DNA of 64,000 nt from Alphaproteobacteria bacterium (GTDB taxonomy: Bacteria; Pseudomonadota; Alphaproteobacteria; UBA7879), in the NCBI GenBank assembly GCA_002869105.1, contig PKTP01000005.1, forward strand, positions 1 to 64,000. The letters are read 5' to 3'. The notes under the pieces were generated by a model that was not told the origin of the DNA, ran no database searches, and worked only from the letters and a program-made list of their open reading frames with translations. Below are positions 1 to 7,737 of the stretch, one piece after another (position 1 is the stretch's first letter; every line of letters begins with the position of its first letter). A program made the translations under genes and the position numbers.

Positions 1-12
1 AACTCGTCCGTT

Positions 13-198
13 CGTCATTGCAAGGAGGCCTTTGGGCCAACGCAGCAATCTCCTTCCTCAACCTAGATCCTCACGCCGCTGCGCTTCTCAGGATGACGTG
101 TATAAAAGTCGTCATTGCGAGGCGGCGGTGGTTTTTATTTACCGTCATTGCGAAGGAGTGAAACGACTGTGGCAATCTCCTTCCAATAAACGTCATCC
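13..198. repeat. Cluster of REP-like intergenic repeats
   Basis: Short related elements are packed into the first 200 bases. A CGTCATTGCRA-type unit starts at 13, 110 and 143. The copies at 13-57 and 143-183 end in a shared CAATCTCCTTC. A second type, CGTCATCC with GC-rich flanks, lies reversed at 69-98, and another begins at 191 over the end of the neighbouring gene. Such CGTCATTGCGA / GCAATCTCC units are familiar dispersed palindromic repeats in many bacteria. There is no convincing gene in 1-192. Confidence 0.6.
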
Positions 199-561
199 TT
201 TTCTCCGTCCTCTCAACTGAATTTGATACCCCCTTCCGCCCTCTTTGATAGACTTAATCTTGACTGTCGGCCCTGCTAAAAATTGCATCGATTCCTCAAT
301 ATCTTCAATGGACACCTGAGATAGGTCTCTCAACCGCTCCAGCAGGCGCTGTTCCATCGCCGCTTGCGAGCCATCAAACCAAATTGTGATGATTCCCTCC
401 ATCATAATCTGTTGGTGGTAGCCTCCTTGTCCCACAGTCACATTTTCAACAACCAGCGTTCCATAAGGGCGTTTGGCTTTCATCGGCACCTGCAGATAAA
501 CCGGTAGATGAAAGTATTCCGCCAGCTCTTCTTTAAGTTTCAAGATAGTTGGATAAATCAT
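193..561 (-). CDS. DUF3168-type tail terminator (GTA gene 8-like)
   Basis: A protein of about 122 residues that resembles the DUF3168 family, which caps the head-proximal end of the tail tube in siphophages and corresponds to gene 8 of the Rhodobacter GTA. The N-terminus (YPTILKLKEELAEY) looks like the usual helical start of the family and the C-terminus is basic (QLRGRRKG). I chose the ATG at 561 because AGAGGT lies a few bases upstream; the longer start at 582 runs further into the adaptor gene. It is last in a four-gene minus-strand block. No major tail or tape-measure gene follows; only repeats do. The family call rests on order, size and weak sequence resemblance. Confidence 0.6.
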   Translation of the reverse strand: MIYPTILKLKEELAEYFHLPVYLQVPMKAKRPYGTLVVENVTVGQGGYHQQIMMEGIITIWFDGSQAAMEQRLLERLRDLSQVSIEDIEESMQFLAGPTVKIKSIKEGGRGYQIQLRGRRKG

Positions 562-877
562 ATCGCACCTCTTGCATGACAAAATACATCCACGGATTTT
601 CTGAATCCTGGACTGGCTCTGACGCTAATTCAAAAAAGCGGCCCCGCCACTTAATCAAATGATGGTGTTCCAAGGGTTGGCGTCCCTCGGTCCAAACTCG
701 GTAGGAAGCCCGAAGTTGTTTTTGTTCGGCATAGTAGGTCAATCGTTCATGGCTGGGCCTGATGGCTCGAACCGCTGCCCAGGCATTAAAAACAGCTATC
801 AGTTCCCATCGGTCCGTATCCATATGAATCACGGTGATGGGGTCTATTAAATCAAAAGGCGTTATTTTTATGGCCAT
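533..877 (-). CDS. Phage head-tail adaptor (GTA gene 7-like)
   Basis: About 114 residues, resembling the Phage_H_T_join / SPP1 gp16-like head closure proteins that sit between connector and tail. The conserved feel is a small beta-rich protein with WRGRFFELASEPVQD-like strands near the middle and a C-terminal YDLSNY. The ATG at 877 shares its A with the TGA of the upstream connector gene (TGATG), so translation is probably coupled; a GTG at 880 is the alternative. It overlaps the start of the downstream tail terminator. Position in the block matches GTA gene 7. Confidence 0.65.
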   Translation of the reverse strand: MAIKITPFDLIDPITVIHMDTDRWELIAVFNAWAAVRAIRPSHERLTYYAEQKQLRASYRVWTEGRQPLEHHHLIKWRGRFFELASEPVQDSENPWMYFVMQEVRYDLSNYLET

Positions 878-1446
878 CACACCCCCCTCTTCATAAAGGG
901 GAGCAGCAGCTCCTTCAATGCATCCAGGTTTAGTCCCACACCGCCTCGATAATAACTTTGCGCCAGCATCAAAATTGCCATGCGCAGCGATCCCGGCACA
1001 TCTGCTGGATTCAGGCCAAAGCCCACTTTGGCTTCTATTTTCAAAACTTCGAGAGGCTGAAGGTTGGCTCTGATTTGACAGCGCTCTCCTTCTTGCTCTT
1101 GCTGAAGAGTGGTGAGATCAAGTTCTCGTTCCTGGCCCTTTTTAATGGCCCACGCAGCGTAAATTTTTTGAACCGGGGCAATGGGAATGGCAATCATCTT
1201 CTCAACCGCGCCCCTGTATGTTTGCTTCATCTTGCTACTTCCCTGCATCACAGGCCGACCGGCACAGGTAGCCCAAATGCGTTGGGTGATTAATTTAAGA
1301 TTGAGTTTTAATTCAAGATTTTCCTGAGCGGCGGTTAACGCCTGCATCAAGATCTCATCTGCTTGATCATGGCTGATGCGCAGGTAAGTTTTGAGATCAT
1401 TAACGGAAACCGCTGGCTGGGCCGGTGGATCCAATATCTTAATCAT
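877..1446 (-). CDS. Phage head-tail connector, phiE125 gp8 family (GTA gene 6-like)
   Basis: A 189-residue protein starting MIKILDPPAQPAVSVNDLK. The early VNDLKTYLRI...ADEILMQALTAAQENLE pattern, two helices ending in a crossing stretch, is typical of phiE125 gp8 / HK97 gp6-like connectors (GTA gene 6), which bind the portal and start the neck. The second half carries the expected NPADVPGSLRMAILML helix. Start at 1446 is preferred because AAAGGA precedes that ATG by a few bases; 1461 is possible. It lies downstream of the capsid gene and overlaps the adaptor gene. Confidence 0.75.
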   Translation of the reverse strand: MIKILDPPAQPAVSVNDLKTYLRISHDQADEILMQALTAAQENLELKLNLKLITQRIWATCAGRPVMQGSSKMKQTYRGAVEKMIAIPIAPVQKIYAAWAIKKGQERELDLTTLQQEQEGERCQIRANLQPLEVLKIEAKVGFGLNPADVPGSLRMAILMLAQSYYRGGVGLNLDALKELLLPFMKRGV

Positions 1447-1542
1447 GGGGTGTCCTTTCATAAAAAAAGCGCCCCAAACAAAAAAATCCAGGATTGACCT
1501 GGATCGCTTGCTTGAAAGGCGCTATCTGTATTTAATGTCTTG

Positions 1543-3096
1543 TTACGTTTGGAAACTCAAAAGTTTCAAGGCTTCCGGGTTGACCACTGCGCCACCCGTC
1601 CGTTTGGTGATATAGAACTCAACGTAGGGTTTAGCGCTGTATGGATCACGGAGAATATGCATACCACTACGATCAACGATTTGGTAAGCTTCCTGGAAGT
1701 TTCCAAAAGCAATGGCTGTTGCGGCTTGTCCGCCTTGTAAAGCCGGCATTTCATCGCAAACTTCAACCGGATATCCCAAGAGTGTTGATACTGACCCACC
1801 AAGGCCCGGTTGCCACAGGTAATGACCTGTTGCCGGATCTTTCAGCTTCCGTACCGCCGCCATGGCTGAGCGGGACATCACCCAACAGGCACCGCGGAGA
1901 TATTTGGTTTTAAGGCTTTGCATCAAATCAATCAGAAGATCCGCTGGTTTTTGTTCGGGGAAATCCCCATCCACACCAGAGTTTAAAGTGCCAATGGCTT
2001 GTGGATTATGCTCGGCGATGTCACAGCGTTGATGTCTTAAAAACCCCGTTGGCTTATTGTTGCCATCCCCATTTACAAACGCGGCTGTTTCCATGCGAGC
2101 CATTCGATCGGCCACGCCTCGAATCAACCAGGCTTCCACATCAACCTTGGCATCATCTAATAATTTTTGCGTTGCCCGGGGTTTGGCATAAATTTCATGA
2201 ACATTGATGCGAAGTTTACTGATCTCTCCTGCTTCTGTCTCAGCACGATCATCTAACTCAGTGGCCCAACCGGCATCCGCGATGGAGTGCGTCAAAAGCA
2301 CATCAACAGAGCTTGACGAAATCTGCATCGTCCGCGCTAATTTTCTTAAAGGCGAAAGTGCTTCAATGTCCGACAGCAGTTTGTCATGGAGAATCTCTGG
2401 AATTAAATGTCCCCCTCTGGCATCTGCAGTTGTGGTCAACCCCTTTTGGTGCCATCCCTGTCCCGAGCGGACAAACGAAGCAAAGCCGTATTCTTTGTCT
2501 TGCTTGTGCGTCATCGCAACAGCTGGTCTTTCTTGTATTTCAGTGTTTTGTATTTGTGTCATATCTATGATCTCCTTTTGTTGATTAAATGGATGACAAG
2601 TGTTGTTCAGCGCTTGGTGTTTCACCCTATGCACCTGCGCTTGGTGATGTGCGGGAAAGGTCACCAAAGAAATTTCCAGCAAATCCACCTTCTCAATGGT
2701 GAATCCCCCCGCACCATTGGGTTGATGTTTCTGGCTGATGAAACCGATAGACAAGCCATCAATTTCGCCTTCTTGGAGCAAGGTATAAACCTCGCGGGCC
2801 TGGGCCACATCCAACAACAACTTGCCCGTCACTTTCAGGCCATGGGCATCTTCAATGATTTCCGTCCACTGGCCGATCGGTGCTGTTCTATCGTGCTGCC
2901 AAAGCAGTTTGGGGCGTTTACCTTTGTTGTGGTACCGCTGCAATGAATCGCTGAATGCACCAGGCAAAATGATATCTTGATCTTGATCTTGATCTGGCAC
3001 ATTAAAAACACTGGCATAGCCAGTAAAGTGACCCATCTCCGTAATGGACTTCAGGGTTAAAGGTTGCACAGCCATGCTATGCTTGATGTGCGACAT
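1543..3096 (-). CDS. HK97-type prohead protease fused to major capsid protein
   Basis: One 517-residue frame holds two phage functions. Residues about 10-165 are an HK97 prohead protease (U35 type): YASVFNVPDQ, the His region LLWQHDRTAPIG, and the Ser region GLSIGF followed by LLEISLVTFPA. Residues about 179-517 are an HK97-fold major capsid protein (RGGHLIPEILHDKL; YLRGACWVMSRSAMAAVRKL; LGYPVEVCDEMP). In phages and GTAs these are usually separate, adjacent genes. A strong SD precedes the ATG at 3096 (AAAGGAGAGACAT). A second one precedes an internal ATG at 2562, so free capsid protein may also be made. Upstream terminase and portal genes are absent from the window. Confidence 0.9.
   Translation of the reverse strand: MSHIKHSMAVQPLTLKSITEMGHFTGYASVFNVPDQDQDQDIILPGAFSDSLQRYHNKGKRPKLLWQHDRTAPIGQWTEIIEDAHGLKVTGKLLLDVAQAREVYTLLQEGEIDGLSIGFISQKHQPNGAGGFTIEKVDLLEISLVTFPAHHQAQVHRVKHQALNNTCHPFNQQKEIIDMTQIQNTEIQERPAVAMTHKQDKEYGFASFVRSGQGWHQKGLTTTADARGGHLIPEILHDKLLSDIEALSPLRKLARTMQISSSSVDVLLTHSIADAGWATELDDRAETEAGEISKLRINVHEIYAKPRATQKLLDDAKVDVEAWLIRGVADRMARMETAAFVNGDGNNKPTGFLRHQRCDIAEHNPQAIGTLNSGVDGDFPEQKPADLLIDLMQSLKTKYLRGACWVMSRSAMAAVRKLKDPATGHYLWQPGLGGSVSTLLGYPVEVCDEMPALQGGQAATAIAFGNFQEAYQIVDRSGMHILRDPYSAKPYVEFYITKRTGGAVVNPEALKLLSFQT
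2560..2578 (-). promoter_or_regulatory. Internal ribosome binding site for the capsid half
   Basis: On the minus strand AAAGGAG (2578-2572) is followed after 9 bases by ATG (2562-2560), in frame with the protease-capsid fusion. The codons just before it (roughly residues 165-178 of the fusion) look like linker rather than domain. The internal start would give a 339-residue capsid protein beginning MTQIQNTEIQ. Confidence 0.6.
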
Positions 3097-3257
3097 ATGT
3101 CTCTCCTTTGGTTAAATTGAAAAGGGTGTTAAAAAAGGGGTGAAAGCGGTGCGGCATATGATGCCGACGTGACACGCTTCTGTCATTAAGCGGGAAGTTC
3201 CCACCTAGACAGCTTGGCATTCTTGAGCTAAGCTTTAAAAAAACAGGGAAATAAATC

Positions 3258-3578
3258 ATGTATTTTTCAAAAAAACTTTTATTCTTCTTCCTCATCTCTA
3301 TTGCCTCCTTACATTTGATTCATGCCGTCACCGCCAAAAAGGTTGGAACCAAACCACGCGGCTCTGGTCCTGGTGCTGGATATGCTGCAAATTGCACCTC
3401 CCCTACTGGATCCGTCCAAGTCGCTAACACATCAACGCCAATAACAAATGAAGATGACGCAAAAAATAACTGTCCAAAAGCATGCAACTTTCCTTACCAA
3501 GGATGGAATGGGGAATGGGCTCCTTATCCTATACAGCCAAACAACCCCGCCGGTTTTTGTTGCTGCTCTGGTGCTTGA
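3258..3578 (+). CDS. Secreted MVL-like (mannan-binding lectin-like) small protein
   Basis: A 106-residue protein with a clear signal peptide (MYFSKKLLFFFLISIASLHLIHA). The mature part contains NEDDAKNNCPKAC, then WNGEW, and ends GFCCCSGA. This order (acidic DDA, CPxxC, WxGxW, C-terminal CxC) resembles the mannan-binding MVL repeat family, which binds oligomannose glycans. Here there is one such unit after a Gly/Pro-rich stretch (GTKPRGSGPGAGYAANC). If correct, it would be an exported glycan-binding protein. It stands alone on the plus strand, about 160 bases from the divergent capsid block. The family assignment is from motif memory only. Confidence 0.5.
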   Translation: MYFSKKLLFFFLISIASLHLIHAVTAKKVGTKPRGSGPGAGYAANCTSPTGSVQVANTSTPITNEDDAKNNCPKACNFPYQGWNGEWAPYPIQPNNPAGFCCCSGA

Positions 3579-3941
3579 TAATAAATTTGAAGATCTAGAG
3601 ATTGCCACGTAGGGGCCGTGCATCCACCTAGCAACGGCGAAAAACCAACGTTATCCTTAAAAAAAACTTCACAGCCATGCTGTGGGAATCTAGCAGATCT
3701 ATCTCTGAATAATATGGAAAAAAGGAAAAGGATTTGTAGAAAGTTATACTTCAATCAGTATGAGTCCATGCATATATGGTCAATAATTCAATGTCAACAA
3801 TTTTATTTAAAATTTTTATTTAATATGATTTGTTACTTGTTTTTGCTTAATTTTTACTTATATTAAGCCACTTTAAATCAGAAAATGCGTCACCCACCCT
3901 TGCATCCACTTTTAAAATTGTATAATAAACACCTAAAAAAA
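3579..3941. other. AT-rich intergenic stretch with a small hairpin
   Basis: No convincing gene in about 360 bases. A perfect 6-bp inverted repeat (CACAGC-CAT-GCTGTG) lies at 3670-3684 without a T-tract, so it is not an obvious terminator. The right half is very AT-rich and probably holds the promoter of the next gene, but no clear -35/-10 pair stands out. Confidence 0.4.
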
Positions 3942-5033
3942 ATGACAATGAAATACCTTTTCTGCTTTTTTCTTTTGCTCCTCACAAAAATGAATCTATA
4001 TTCAATGCCGGGTTACCCAGAAGAAAAGAATCATCCTCTTTTTTCAGACGTTGAACTCCACTTAATCAGCGGTAGAATCGAATATAGAACCTGGTATGAA
4101 ATCGGGCTTGAAATCGATTATGGAAGCGCACATAACCTCCTCTTTCCTGAAAAAAAACATCTCAACGGCCTCATCAAAAAACTTGAACCCCTTTTACCAA
4201 AAACAGCTGAGCCGTCATGGCAGGCATTCATATTAGCAGGCACAATACAAAGCCTCGCAAAATTTGGAGATCGCACGCGGCAATATAGGTTGTGTAATAC
4301 AGTCCTCACCTACAAAGATTATACTTATTCTCCCGATGAGTTACCGCCAACTGATGATTTTCTCGAATGCATTAGAAAGCTATCTTCAATCTATTCTGGA
4401 ACTGAGGCTTATGCTCCAATAGATTTCAGCGTAGAGACCTGGCATCTCAGCTCTTTTAAGGAGTTTAGCGATGAAGAAAAAGAACTATTCCCACACCTTG
4501 AGACATTTGCTCGAGGGGTCCTTACCAAACCTCTCTCATCTGATGATTCTCTACAAGAGCTAAAAAGAGCTGCAGATTTCATGACAGAAGTTGAGCCTTC
4601 ACATCCAGATGTTCATAGTTTAAGAGGAATTGCTTTACTTGAACGTTTTGCACGTGAAGATGAGAAAGAATCTTTATTAAAATTAGCAAAAGAATTTCAT
4701 GAAAATATAAGCAGCGACGCGAGAGACGACATGCACCAAAATGGCTTTCCTAGCATCACAAGAATGATTGTAGAATCGCTTTCCCATGTGCCTTTAGCTC
4801 ACCGTCGCGCTTTTGTTGAAAAAATTATTCCAGACAAAAGTCATCTTCATACCTTGCGCTTAATTTGGCATATAGGCCCTTTTTTTTCGACACTGAAACA
4901 ACTTGATATCAGTGGTGCAAAAATTAATGATTGGAATTATTTAGAAAAAGTCATCCCTTTTTGCAGATTATCAATACTTCGAACCAAATCGTACAAAGAC
5001 ATCTTTGACATTTTAGCAGAAGATTTAGACTAA
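3942..5033 (+). CDS. Secreted protein of unknown function
   Basis: I do not recognise the family. The likely product is about 363 residues, starting MTMKYLFCFFLLLL, with a signal peptide ending near MNLYS. The first in-frame ATG (3885) would add 19 residues before the signal peptide, so the ATG at 3942 or 3948 is preferred; no strong SD is visible. The body is acidic and helix-rich without repeats. Near the C-terminus LKQLDISGAKINDWNYLEKV is reminiscent of a single leucine-rich-repeat-like unit. It ends 8 bases from the end of the convergent MATE gene. Export is supported by the sequence; function is open. Confidence 0.6.
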   Translation: MTMKYLFCFFLLLLTKMNLYSMPGYPEEKNHPLFSDVELHLISGRIEYRTWYEIGLEIDYGSAHNLLFPEKKHLNGLIKKLEPLLPKTAEPSWQAFILAGTIQSLAKFGDRTRQYRLCNTVLTYKDYTYSPDELPPTDDFLECIRKLSSIYSGTEAYAPIDFSVETWHLSSFKEFSDEEKELFPHLETFARGVLTKPLSSDDSLQELKRAADFMTEVEPSHPDVHSLRGIALLERFAREDEKESLLKLAKEFHENISSDARDDMHQNGFPSITRMIVESLSHVPLAHRRAFVEKIIPDKSHLHTLRLIWHIGPFFSTLKQLDISGAKINDWNYLEKVIPFCRLSILRTKSYKDIFDILAEDLD

Positions 5034-5040
5034 TACTGGG

Positions 5041-6447
5041 TTATCCAAGGTCTGGTTGGTTTTTTCTGCCAAGGTCTAATTTCTTCCATTTCCCTGATCG
5101 GTAACGATAGCTAAAGAAAATCAAATTCATCGCAGCATAAAAGATCATAAACAGCCATTGATTAGACGGGCTAATGAGATCCATTTTCATCAGAACCACA
5201 CACGGAATAAAACCAAACAGGAAGGCACATGTTGGATTGACAATCATAGTAAAAATGGTATCCCCTGCAGATTTCAAAATACCAATAAGCACCCAAACAA
5301 AACTATCAACCAGCATAAACACCCAAACAAAACGCAAGGCCCATATGCTCTGGGTGTAAATTTCAGAGCCATAAATAAAGCGGGCCCGGTCGATTTCAAA
5401 AACGCCTAAAATAACCTCAGGCCAAATAACCATAATCGGGAACAAAACAAGCAGCCAACAGGTTATCAGTTTAGATGCTGACGCAATAAGTTTGGGAATT
5501 AAAGCACTTTGTTTCGAGCCAATTAAATTTGCAGCAATCGCCGTGGTTCCTTTTTCAAGCCCCTCCGTGAAAAACACAAAAAAGATAAAAATAGTTTGTC
5601 CCACGATAAAAACCGTTAAAAAGACATCGCGTTGCTGAGAGGAAAAATAAAGAAGCATCGTCCAACCTAACACCTCAACGGTATGACCAATAGCCGACGG
5701 CAAACCAATTTTAACGCTTTCCTTCATAATATGAGCGTCAAACTTCATCGTCAGGGTTTTAAATTTATGGCGTATTTGTGGTTTTAAATAATGAAATCCT
5801 AAAAACAAACAAATGGCAATTTCTCCCAAGAGCGTTGCCAGGGCAGCTCCCTGAACGCCCATACTGGGAAAGGGCCCATACCCAAAAATCAGCAATGGAT
5901 CCAAAACAATATTGACAACATTTCCAACCAATGACGAATAGAGAGAGATTCTGGTTTGGCCAATCCCAACAAAAAACCCATTCAAAGCAGCGGACAAACA
6001 TAACAAAGCCCCCCCACTTAAAAAAATTCTTAAGTATGGGAGTGCATAGACATGTTGCGAACTGTCAATAAAATGCGGCGCAATATAAAAAGCACTGGGC
6101 ACAAAAAGAAAAGTTGAGCAGAGCGCAACCAAAATCATTTGCCAGGTTGCTTTGCCTGTTTCATGGTAAGCACCCGCGCCATTATACTGACCAACAAAAA
6201 CTTCACTGATGGCACATAAAGCTAAGGGGATAAGCAACAAAGCATAGGAAGCATTTCCAGCAACAGCTGCGCCATTCATAGCATCTACAGCATAGCGTGA
6301 CAGAAATAAGCGGTCCACAAGCAGCATGAGGTGTCCGGTCAACACACCCAAAATAATCGGGCCCGAAATAACAAAGAGCTCGCGAAAGCTTGCGGTTGGA
6401 TATTTTGTTAAATTTTTCGGAGACATAATTGTTTCTCTATTCATCAA
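5041..6447 (-). CDS. MATE family multidrug / metabolite efflux transporter
   Basis: A 468-residue polytopic membrane protein with about twelve hydrophobic segments. The opening ISGPIILGVLTGHLMLLVDRLFLSRY and later IGFVP-like loops match MATE (NorM/DinF) antiporters, which export cationic drugs or metabolites in exchange for Na+ or H+. The length is normal for the family. The start at 6447 or the ATG seven codons later (6426) cannot be decided; neither has a strong SD. It follows pgk on the minus strand with a gap of about 43 bases and may be its read-through partner, though no functional link is evident. The substrate is unknown. Confidence 0.9.
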   Translation of the reverse strand: MMNRETIMSPKNLTKYPTASFRELFVISGPIILGVLTGHLMLLVDRLFLSRYAVDAMNGAAVAGNASYALLLIPLALCAISEVFVGQYNGAGAYHETGKATWQMILVALCSTFLFVPSAFYIAPHFIDSSQHVYALPYLRIFLSGGALLCLSAALNGFFVGIGQTRISLYSSLVGNVVNIVLDPLLIFGYGPFPSMGVQGAALATLLGEIAICLFLGFHYLKPQIRHKFKTLTMKFDAHIMKESVKIGLPSAIGHTVEVLGWTMLLYFSSQQRDVFLTVFIVGQTIFIFFVFFTEGLEKGTTAIAANLIGSKQSALIPKLIASASKLITCWLLVLFPIMVIWPEVILGVFEIDRARFIYGSEIYTQSIWALRFVWVFMLVDSFVWVLIGILKSAGDTIFTMIVNPTCAFLFGFIPCVVLMKMDLISPSNQWLFMIFYAAMNLIFFSYRYRSGKWKKLDLGRKNQPDLG

Positions 6448-6490
6448 ACAACCAACTTGAGCGTAACACTAAAGTCAAGTGAATTTTGTT

Positions 6491-7690
6491 TCATCGGGCC
6501 TCGAAGACATGAATTCCTGGAAGACTGTTGCCTTCAAGCCACTCCAAGAAAGCACCGCCAGCTGTTGACAAATAGGTAAAGCCAGATGCAACGCCTGCCT
6601 TTTCTAGAACTGCCAGCGTATCCCCCCCGCCTGCAATACTGGCACACTTATTCTTTTGGGTCGCATCAGCCAAAAATAGGCCTATTTCATTGGTTCCAGT
6701 GGCAAAGGCCTCAATTTCCGCAATGCCTAAAGCCCCGTTCCAAACAACGGTCTGACTTTTTTCAATTTGCTTTTTTATCATGTCGATGGTTTCAGGCCCA
6801 GCATCAACAACAATATCTTCTTCCTGAAGATCATCAATATCACAGATACGGGTTAAAGCATTCGGATTTATTGAATCGGCCTCCATCACATCAGTTGGCA
6901 AAAAAAACTGGCACGGACTATTGGATATTTTCTCTCGAAGACGTGTGGCCTGGTCAACAAAATCAGGTTCAACCAAAGATTTCCCAACGGACAGACCTTG
7001 CTCCAGGAAAAACGTATTGGCCATCGCCCCCACCACAACCAAAGCATCCACCTTGTCAACAAGGGCTTCAAGCAACCGAATCTTAGTCGATACTTTCGCA
7101 CCGCCGATAATCGCTGTCAGGGGCTTTTTTGCCGGGCGCAGATAATGCGTCAACGTTTCAATTTCATGGGCAAACAAAAATCCCATCATAGCGGGTCGAA
7201 GTTTTGCCAGTGTAACAATGGAAGCGTGAGATCGATGAGCACAGGCAAAAGCATCACTCACATATAAATCAACGCCAGTTGCTAATTGGGTGGCAAAGGC
7301 CCGATCTCCCTGCTCTTCTCCTAGATAGAACCGCAGATTTTCTGAAACCAAGATTTGTCCTGGGTTTAAATGTTTAGCTTCCATCCCCCACTGTGCAGGG
7401 TCAGTGCTGGTAACAAACTGAAAATCATAATCAGGATACACCTCTTTAAGGCCGGGCAGAACGTGCCCCATCGACAATTTTGGATCAGCAACGCCCTTGG
7501 GGCGACCCAAATGTGATGCTAACAAAATCCGGGCGCCCCGCTGAACCAAGAAGTCCAGAGTTGGCTTAATCGCCCGCACCCGCGATAAATCCGTCACACG
7601 CCCTTGATCATCAAGAGGCACATTCAAATCTGCTCGCAGAAAAACCACTTGATCTTTCACATCAAAGTCATTTGGTGTAGGGTAAGTCAT
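6491..7690 (-). CDS. pgk: Phosphoglycerate kinase
   Basis: Full-length (399 residues) cytosolic glycolytic enzyme that transfers phosphate between 1,3-bisphosphoglycerate and ADP. Visible signatures are VFLRADLNVPL (residues 16-26), LLASHLGRPKG (about 56-66) with substrate-binding His and Arg, the basic AIIGGAKVSTKI loop, and the C-terminal nucleotide loop GGGDTLAVLEKAG. It is the only glycolytic gene in the window, so the cell retains at least part of lower glycolysis. It is transcribed divergently from the large flavoprotein gene, 47 bases away. Confidence 0.97.
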   Translation of the reverse strand: MTYPTPNDFDVKDQVVFLRADLNVPLDDQGRVTDLSRVRAIKPTLDFLVQRGARILLASHLGRPKGVADPKLSMGHVLPGLKEVYPDYDFQFVTSTDPAQWGMEAKHLNPGQILVSENLRFYLGEEQGDRAFATQLATGVDLYVSDAFACAHRSHASIVTLAKLRPAMMGFLFAHEIETLTHYLRPAKKPLTAIIGGAKVSTKIRLLEALVDKVDALVVVGAMANTFFLEQGLSVGKSLVEPDFVDQATRLREKISNSPCQFFLPTDVMEADSINPNALTRICDIDDLQEEDIVVDAGPETIDMIKKQIEKSQTVVWNGALGIAEIEAFATGTNEIGLFLADATQKNKCASIAGGGDTLAVLEKAGVASGFTYLSTAGGAFLEWLEGNSLPGIHVFEAR

Positions 7691-7737
7691 TATTTACAAA
7701 TATATGTTAAGGGCATACTAGCACACAGCCATAGGTT

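Noticed and set aside
3670-3684. Hairpin CACAGC-CAT-GCTGTG as a terminator for the lectin-like gene
   Set aside because: No T-run on either side and about 90 bases from the stop codon.
3618-3866. 82-residue plus-strand reading frame between two secreted proteins
   Set aside because: It runs into very AT-rich sequence with Phe/Leu/Tyr codons typical of non-coding DNA and has no SD.
6586-7086. 166-residue plus-strand reading frame
   Set aside because: It lies wholly inside pgk on the other strand and has no start signal or family features.
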